The translations under genes and the position numbers were made by a program. This document shows, one piece after another, positions 58,837 to 64,000 of a stretch of 64,000 nt of DNA. This DNA comes from Pterobdella sp. o SKG-2022. Taxonomy: Eukaryota; Annelida; Clitellata; Hirudinida; Piscicolidae. The stretch covers positions 29,359,855 through 29,423,854 of the forward strand of contig OZ038320.1 in assembly GCA_964035795.1 (NCBI GenBank), read 5' to 3'. How positions within the stretch are numbered: the stretch's first letter is position 1; each line of letters opens with the position of its first letter. The notes below the pieces were generated by a model. The model was given only the letters and a program-made list of their open reading frames with translations. It did not search any database and was not told the origin of the DNA.

Positions 58837-58842
58837 AATAAA
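58837..58842 (+). terminator. Likely poly(A) signal of the TMEM200-like gene
   Basis: AATAAA 204 bases after the stop codon, followed by a T-rich stretch about 15 bases on (TTTATATTTTT). Position and context suit a cleavage signal. Confidence 0.5.
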
Positions 58843-61800
58843 AAATTCGTTTATATTTTTAGCGTGCTTAATTCAATCTAGGCAATTTCATTTGGAACTT
58901 TACAGTTTTTATATTTAAAAAAAACTTTTATTTTACATGATGAAGTATATTTTTAAAAAATTTTGGAGTCACTTGAGAGCAGCTTGACGTTCTAATGATT
59001 AATCATTCTGCAAAAAATATTCACAGTTTTTCAATTTTAAACACTGTATTTATGTAAGTCGACCCCCAGTCGTCCAAATTTAGGCTTTCGTATACATTGT
59101 TAGCATACATGGTATACTGTGAGAACATTAAATATGTTTTGAGCTCATTTTAATAAACCCTCGAATTGGGAGAATTTCTTTTTAATTTAAATTTTTTTAT
59201 AAAATTTTATATGAAAAAAAAATTTGCCAAGTTATTTTGCCTAGAATAAACTTTGAATTTTTAAAACAGGCTGTTTTGAATATATCTCTGTCCATGTTTT
59301 TCACAACTTTTCATTATTGAAAAACGGAAGTAAAAGTTTTAAAAATTAGAATTGGAAAACAGTGGAAAAATAATGAATATTTAAAAAACAAACGTTCAAA
59401 CGCACTTGTTTACTTGAAAAATTTTAAATTATAAACTATATTTACCTTATTTCTAAATGAATATAAATTTTATAATTATTTTCTAGTTTGGAATAAAGTA
59501 TTATAATTATTTTATATTTTTGTTTTGGCTCTGACTTCATTCACCTAACACCACTTTGCTCATGTGAATTCAAAACTCACTCAAGATAACTCACTTGAAC
59601 TGGGTTTTAAACATTTTATTTCTGAAAAATAAAATAAAATTTCCAAAATTTCACTTTTAACGATCTAATTAAACAACCATAATAACAGCAAAATGAGCGA
59701 TAAAACTTGAAAAATGCAAAATATGGTAATGGTACTTGTGGTCAGAGGTATGTACCAATCGACTAACTATTGAAACATACCATTCCTTATTTATTAGTTT
59801 TAAAAGTTAGTGAATTATTTAGCTTTATTTTAACTTTAAATGAAGTCTGTCTAAACGGATTCACTAGTCTTTGAAAAGAGTGTTCTTTTAATAAACTTCT
59901 AACTTATTTCATTCAAGTTTACCTGTTTAAAAAAGAAAATTCCATTCATTGGCAATCTAAACTCCAAAAAAAAGATGAATGGTAAATAAAAGAATCAAAA
60001 AAACTCATTTCAAAAACTGAATTAGCAAAATCACAAAAATATTGTATGGTAGGATAGAAATAAAAGACCTTTATACTCAATTTAACAATATAAGAGTCCA
60101 AATAATGACCATTTTCTAAGACCGGATTGATTCTGAGATATAAAATATTATCATGAAAAAATATTATATTTTCACAAAAATCCCATACAATGAGAAAACA
60201 AAAAAGTTTTTAAAATTAAAAATAAGAGAAAAATATAAAAAATAAAATAGTTTATTTTTATACAAAAAAATAAAAATTAATAATTAAAAATAAACCCAAA
60301 CATTCTTACGATGCTTTATAAGGTGTATTTTTTGTAGTGATGTTGGATAAGATGAAAGAGCTGAGGAATTAGATAGCCCATCAGAATCAGATCACAAGCT
60401 GCCAAGCATTTGGCTGCGATTCATACAACTGGTGCTGCTCGGGTAATAGAAGGTGAATTTTTTCAAGAAAACAAAAAATTTTGGTCGTTTTATGATTTGA
60501 AGACTATTTTAGGGAAATTAAAAAGTTTTAAAAATAGTTTTCAAATTTTAAACTACTTAATACATTTTGTTTTTATTACTTTCAAGTTTATTTATTTTTA
60601 AATAATTTCTATATCTATAATGTCTAACTGTATTTAATAAAACAAGGAAGTAGGAGGGCTGTTATAATCATCATAAAAAACTAGGCTTTTTGATATGCCA
60701 AGAAAATCATGGCCAGAAAGCTCTATCATCACGCTGTATTCATGTTTTATTATGTATAATTATTATATATGTTTTTTCATAAAGTTTGATTTGATAAACC
60801 AAAAACTAAAGTTTGTTTTATGTGAATGTATTTGAATTCTTTTTAGTTAAAATTTGAAATCAAAAGAATAGGGGACAAAAGATGCATGAAATGCCTCTAA
60901 AAAAAATTCAAAAAATTTCATTTGGTTTTATTTGTCATTTTTTGTAAAATTCATTAATTTCAAATAGTTATTCTCATACTATTAATATATTTATTGATCT
61001 ATATTCATTATAAACATCTTCTAACCATCTAAATGCAACTTTTATCAGTGTTTCACCAACGTGTTGTAAAAAACTACTCAAACACACGAAACACATTGCG
61101 TTGAGAGAAGAACTTACCCATGGGGCGAAAGAACGATTCAATTTCCAACGTCTCTAAATACTATGTGATTATGACGTTGGGTAATTTTTATTTTTTAGTT
61201 TATATACTTTTTTCATCGTTATAATCAGCGGTAACTAGAGCAATAAAGATTCTTTTTTTTACACTTATACCATAGCATTGAGAAGATGCGGATAGAGCAA
61301 AAAAAGAATTTAAGATTACTGAATTTTTATGTTTAGTCTATTTTTCTACAATAGTTTTTATACATCTTAAAACTTAAGTCAGTGCATCATCGTTCAACTC
61401 CTCATTTCTTTCATAGTCCCATGTATCGTGTCTTTCAACAATTTTCAAGGGTTAGAAGCCCCTAACCGTTCGATTGTTGAGTATGTCTTTGAAGCAAGAT
61501 TCAATTTAAAAGTAGTTTAAGGTATGTTTTATACAGTTTAGCTTGGAATTTGTTGTTTTGGATTAATTTAGAAAGCTCGTATTATATCATTTACTACACC
61601 TAGGGTTTTGAGGGTCTCATAGCTTTATATGCATTGTTTAGATTCAATTTTAGCTATTATTCAAAAATATTTTTTTAAACATTTCATTCATTTTGAAAAC
61701 TTTTTCAGGTATTTGGTGCTGGTTTTGCGATTCAAAATTTAAATCAAAGTGTATTTTTTATATTTATATAATTTTTAGAACGTCAAAAATTTACTTTTTT

Positions 61801-61858
61801 TCAGCGATAGATGTATGCTATTGTATGTATTAAGCGTATATAAATTTCTTTTGTATAC

Positions 61859-61891
61859 ACCACTTGATAATGTGAGTTTGAATTATGAAAA
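61859..61891 (+). repeat. Half copy of the fold-back repeat
   Basis: CACTTGATAATGTGAGTTTG followed by AATTATGAAAA matches the right arm of the 12951-13018 element (CACTTGATGAAGTAAGTTCG, ATTTACGAAAA). Confidence 0.4.
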
Positions 61892-62175
61892 TTGTTAAAC
61901 TTTGAAGATGTTTTTTCAATTCTGAGTATTTATTCAGGCTTGGAGATCATGATAGCAACAGACAACACTTTAATGTGATAACATTTTTTTATGATTACTA
62001 ATTAATCAAAAACCCAGTTTAAAATATAGTTTTATGCTAAAACTAAACTTATCTAAAATTATACCTTTTGTTTCTAAGTAATTTCATTTAAAACTTGCTC
62101 ACATTTACTGTTTTTGTTGGAGAATTATACTATATATTATATTTTTATAACTTTTTAATAGTTCTCCTTCAATTG

Positions 62176-62210
62176 TGTGTGGCGCTATATAAACTACCAT
62201 TATTATTTAC
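62176..62210 (+). mobile_element. LINE-type 3' tail
   Basis: TGTGTGGCGCTATATAAACT followed by ACCATTATTATT resembles the tail of the LINE remnant at 43.5 kb (TGTGCGCTATAAAAATTTTA then AATAATAA). GCGCTATA plus a trinucleotide A/T tail is common at the 3' ends of animal CR1/L2-type LINEs. No coding part is recognisable upstream. Confidence 0.4.
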
Positions 62211-63108
62211 TTTTAAACCTTAAACACTGAATCGTATCTATGTTGAATGCAATTTAAAAACGAAACGGTTTTCAAGTACATATTTCTACTATTGTATTCA
62301 TTAATCATTCTTCAATGACTTTTTCATCTTCTATGATACTCGTTAGTTTTGTTATCGTTGAGTGAGCTTACACATTTTTCTCAATATTATTATTGTTTTT
62401 GTTATTTTTGCATTATCATTATTATTAATTCGCTTGCAACTTAGGTTAACTTTTAAATATTTTTCAACATTTTTATTGTTTGTATACTTGATAATGTTAT
62501 TTGAACTTTAACTATTTGAGAAATTTTAGAATAAATTTTTATTCTTTTAACGTAAATGTTTCCTTGAAATGATTGCAAAGCTTGACAACACATTTGGCGG
62601 AAATCAACGAACTATTTATTGATTATGAATGCAATAGATTTTTGTTTTTGGTTTGTATTAAAATTATTTTATGTTAAAGTTTTTTGGTAATGCCAAACTC
62701 ATATAAAATTTTACTTTTTTTTTCAATGTCTTTGAAAACTTCTGAACTTAAAATCATTGAAAACACATTCAAATTTTGAATTCTTCAATACATTCATAGA
62801 GATAATGTTTTATTTTTCAGGGAAGTCATCGTTTTGTTTTAAACTAACTTTTATCACATATGGCTTCATGTATTCATGACTTTCATACAACTCAACATTA
62901 ATATCGAAAGATTTTTTTGAAAAATAAATTTAAGCATGAAATTTAGTTGAAATTTTAACAATTATGATCGTACCACCTCCCATTGACAATTGAAACCTTT
63001 ATATTTAATATTACATGAAATGATTCTAAAAATTTGATGGTGAATATATAGAATAATATAAAAAAAACATAGATAAAGATGTCTTTAGAATACTAGATAA
63101 AAAAATTT

Positions 63109-63492
63109 TTATTCGTCTTCACCTAAATTATTATTGATAATATTGATTAAATCCTGCACAAATTTTGTATTCAGACGTCGAACGTCTAAATATTGCACAA
63201 TAAGAGCTCTTAATTTCCTATTTAATACCCGAGGCACGTTCTCTTCGTGTCATTTCTATATTAGGAGTATATCAATTTCAGCGCAGGCAACGATGTGACA
63301 AAAAAATAATATCATCAACATTATATTTTTTTGAGAATTTTTAAAATAGTTATCATCATTGTCTTTTTTTGGGATTCTTCTTAAAATGTATTTATATGCA
63401 TAAACACCAAATATGATACATTGAGTACAACAATCACTTAAAACAAGATAAATATGAATTTTAGACTCTGAATACCTCTTTGGAAACTTATC
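63109..63492 (-). pseudogene. Decayed coding remnant, probably transposase-derived
   Basis: The minus strand from 63492 stays in one frame for 128 codons with only two stops (TAG 63256-63258, TGA 63250-63252). It starts DKFPKRYSESKIHIYLVLSD, passes through FGVYAYKYILRRIPKKDNDD and ends in a well-formed helix-like stretch, VLNRKLRALIVQYLDVRRLN, then LGEDE-stop. The first part resembles the KI..LVLSD..VY core of piggyBac-type DDE transposases, but the end does not match that family clearly. Composition and frame persistence argue for a former gene rather than chance. The exact family is unresolved. Confidence 0.45.
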
Positions 63493-64000
63493 TTATTTAG
63501 TTTTTCGAGCCAGATAAAAACATTAAGAGCTTAGTGAGTAAAACATAAAACTCCCGGTAAGGACATCTGAGCTATTTAAGGACATATTATACTGATAAAC
63601 TTTTAATGTAGTCTTAAAGCTATTTTTCAGCATTTATTAACCGCATCATTCTATTTTTAAATGAGTTGAGATTATATTGTTTCTACAATGATGGCTGCAT
63701 GATAGTGAACGTTATATTGATTACATGGAAATAGTTTATATACGTAATTTCATCTGCAGAAAAGATCAAAACCATCTTTACACACATCAATTTTCCACCA
63801 GTTTATAAAAACCGCATTTTGACTCACAAAAATCATCTTGATGACCACAAAAACCTTTCCAAACCCAATAATGCATGACCTTTTTGACAAAAATTTTCTT
63901 TAAAACTCGTCAAAAACAATACTATTAATCCGAAAATTGAATAAAACAAAGAATTTGAGCATTTGTTTTAGATTCCAAAAAACAAATTTTAAATATGTGA

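Larger units (their letters stand above)
58634..64000. other. Region after the TMEM200-like gene, no complete gene
   Basis: Contains the 3' UTR of the TMEM200-like gene, a decayed coding remnant (63109-63492), a LINE-type tail (about 62176-62210) and two possible short exons (60338-60442 plus; 61160-61118 minus). The rest is AT-rich with no recognised content. Confidence 0.45.

Overview
The window is a stretch of a nuclear animal genome. It is strongly AT-rich, its genes carry many introns with GT..AG borders, and the recognisable proteins are metazoan (C1q-domain protein, raftlin, conventional protein kinase C, a Dimmed/Mist1-type bHLH factor, a Tob-type BTG protein, a two-pass TMEM200-like membrane protein). 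A bilaterian invertebrate fits best. I cannot assign the phylum from the sequence. There is one 200-base assembly gap (32606-32805). Nothing bacterial, plasmid-like or CRISPR-like was seen.

Layout. Bases 313-19388 carry four minus-strand genes in tandem: a short secreted C1q-domain gene (313-1438), a complete 8-exon raftlin gene (1946-5716, 538 aa), a complete 16-exon conventional PKC gene (11012-17053, 678 aa, C1A-C1B-C2-kinase) and a Dimmed/Mist1-like bHLH gene whose coding part is one exon (18520-19368). A 10.5 kb intergenic zone (19389-29930) follows, with a cluster of bZIP-type sites and two or three doubtful exons. Two plus-strand genes come next: a 3-exon Tob/BTG gene (29931-31440, 450 aa) and a 2-exon gene for a long TMEM200-like membrane protein (40195-58633, 775 aa) split by a 16.1 kb intron. 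That intron is a trap for mobile DNA: a LINE 3' end, a decayed piggyBac transposase, a nearly perfect 170-bp palindrome, an inverted-repeat-bounded 376-bp segment and fold-back repeat copies. The last 5 kb hold another decayed coding remnant, a LINE-type tail and small candidate exons.

The genes do not form an operon or a pathway in the bacterial sense. Several relate to signalling and secretion (lipid-raft scaffold, Ca2+/diacylglycerol kinase, secretory-cell transcription factor, antiproliferative mRNA-deadenylation adaptor), but their proximity alone is not evidence of joint function. Exon borders below were read by eye from frame, phase and splice consensus, and every multi-exon model keeps an open frame through all junctions. 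I found no convincing new multi-gene system. The most unusual DNA is the palindrome/piggyBac/inverted-repeat patch at 51.8-53.5 kb and the bZIP-site cluster at 26.3-26.5 kb.
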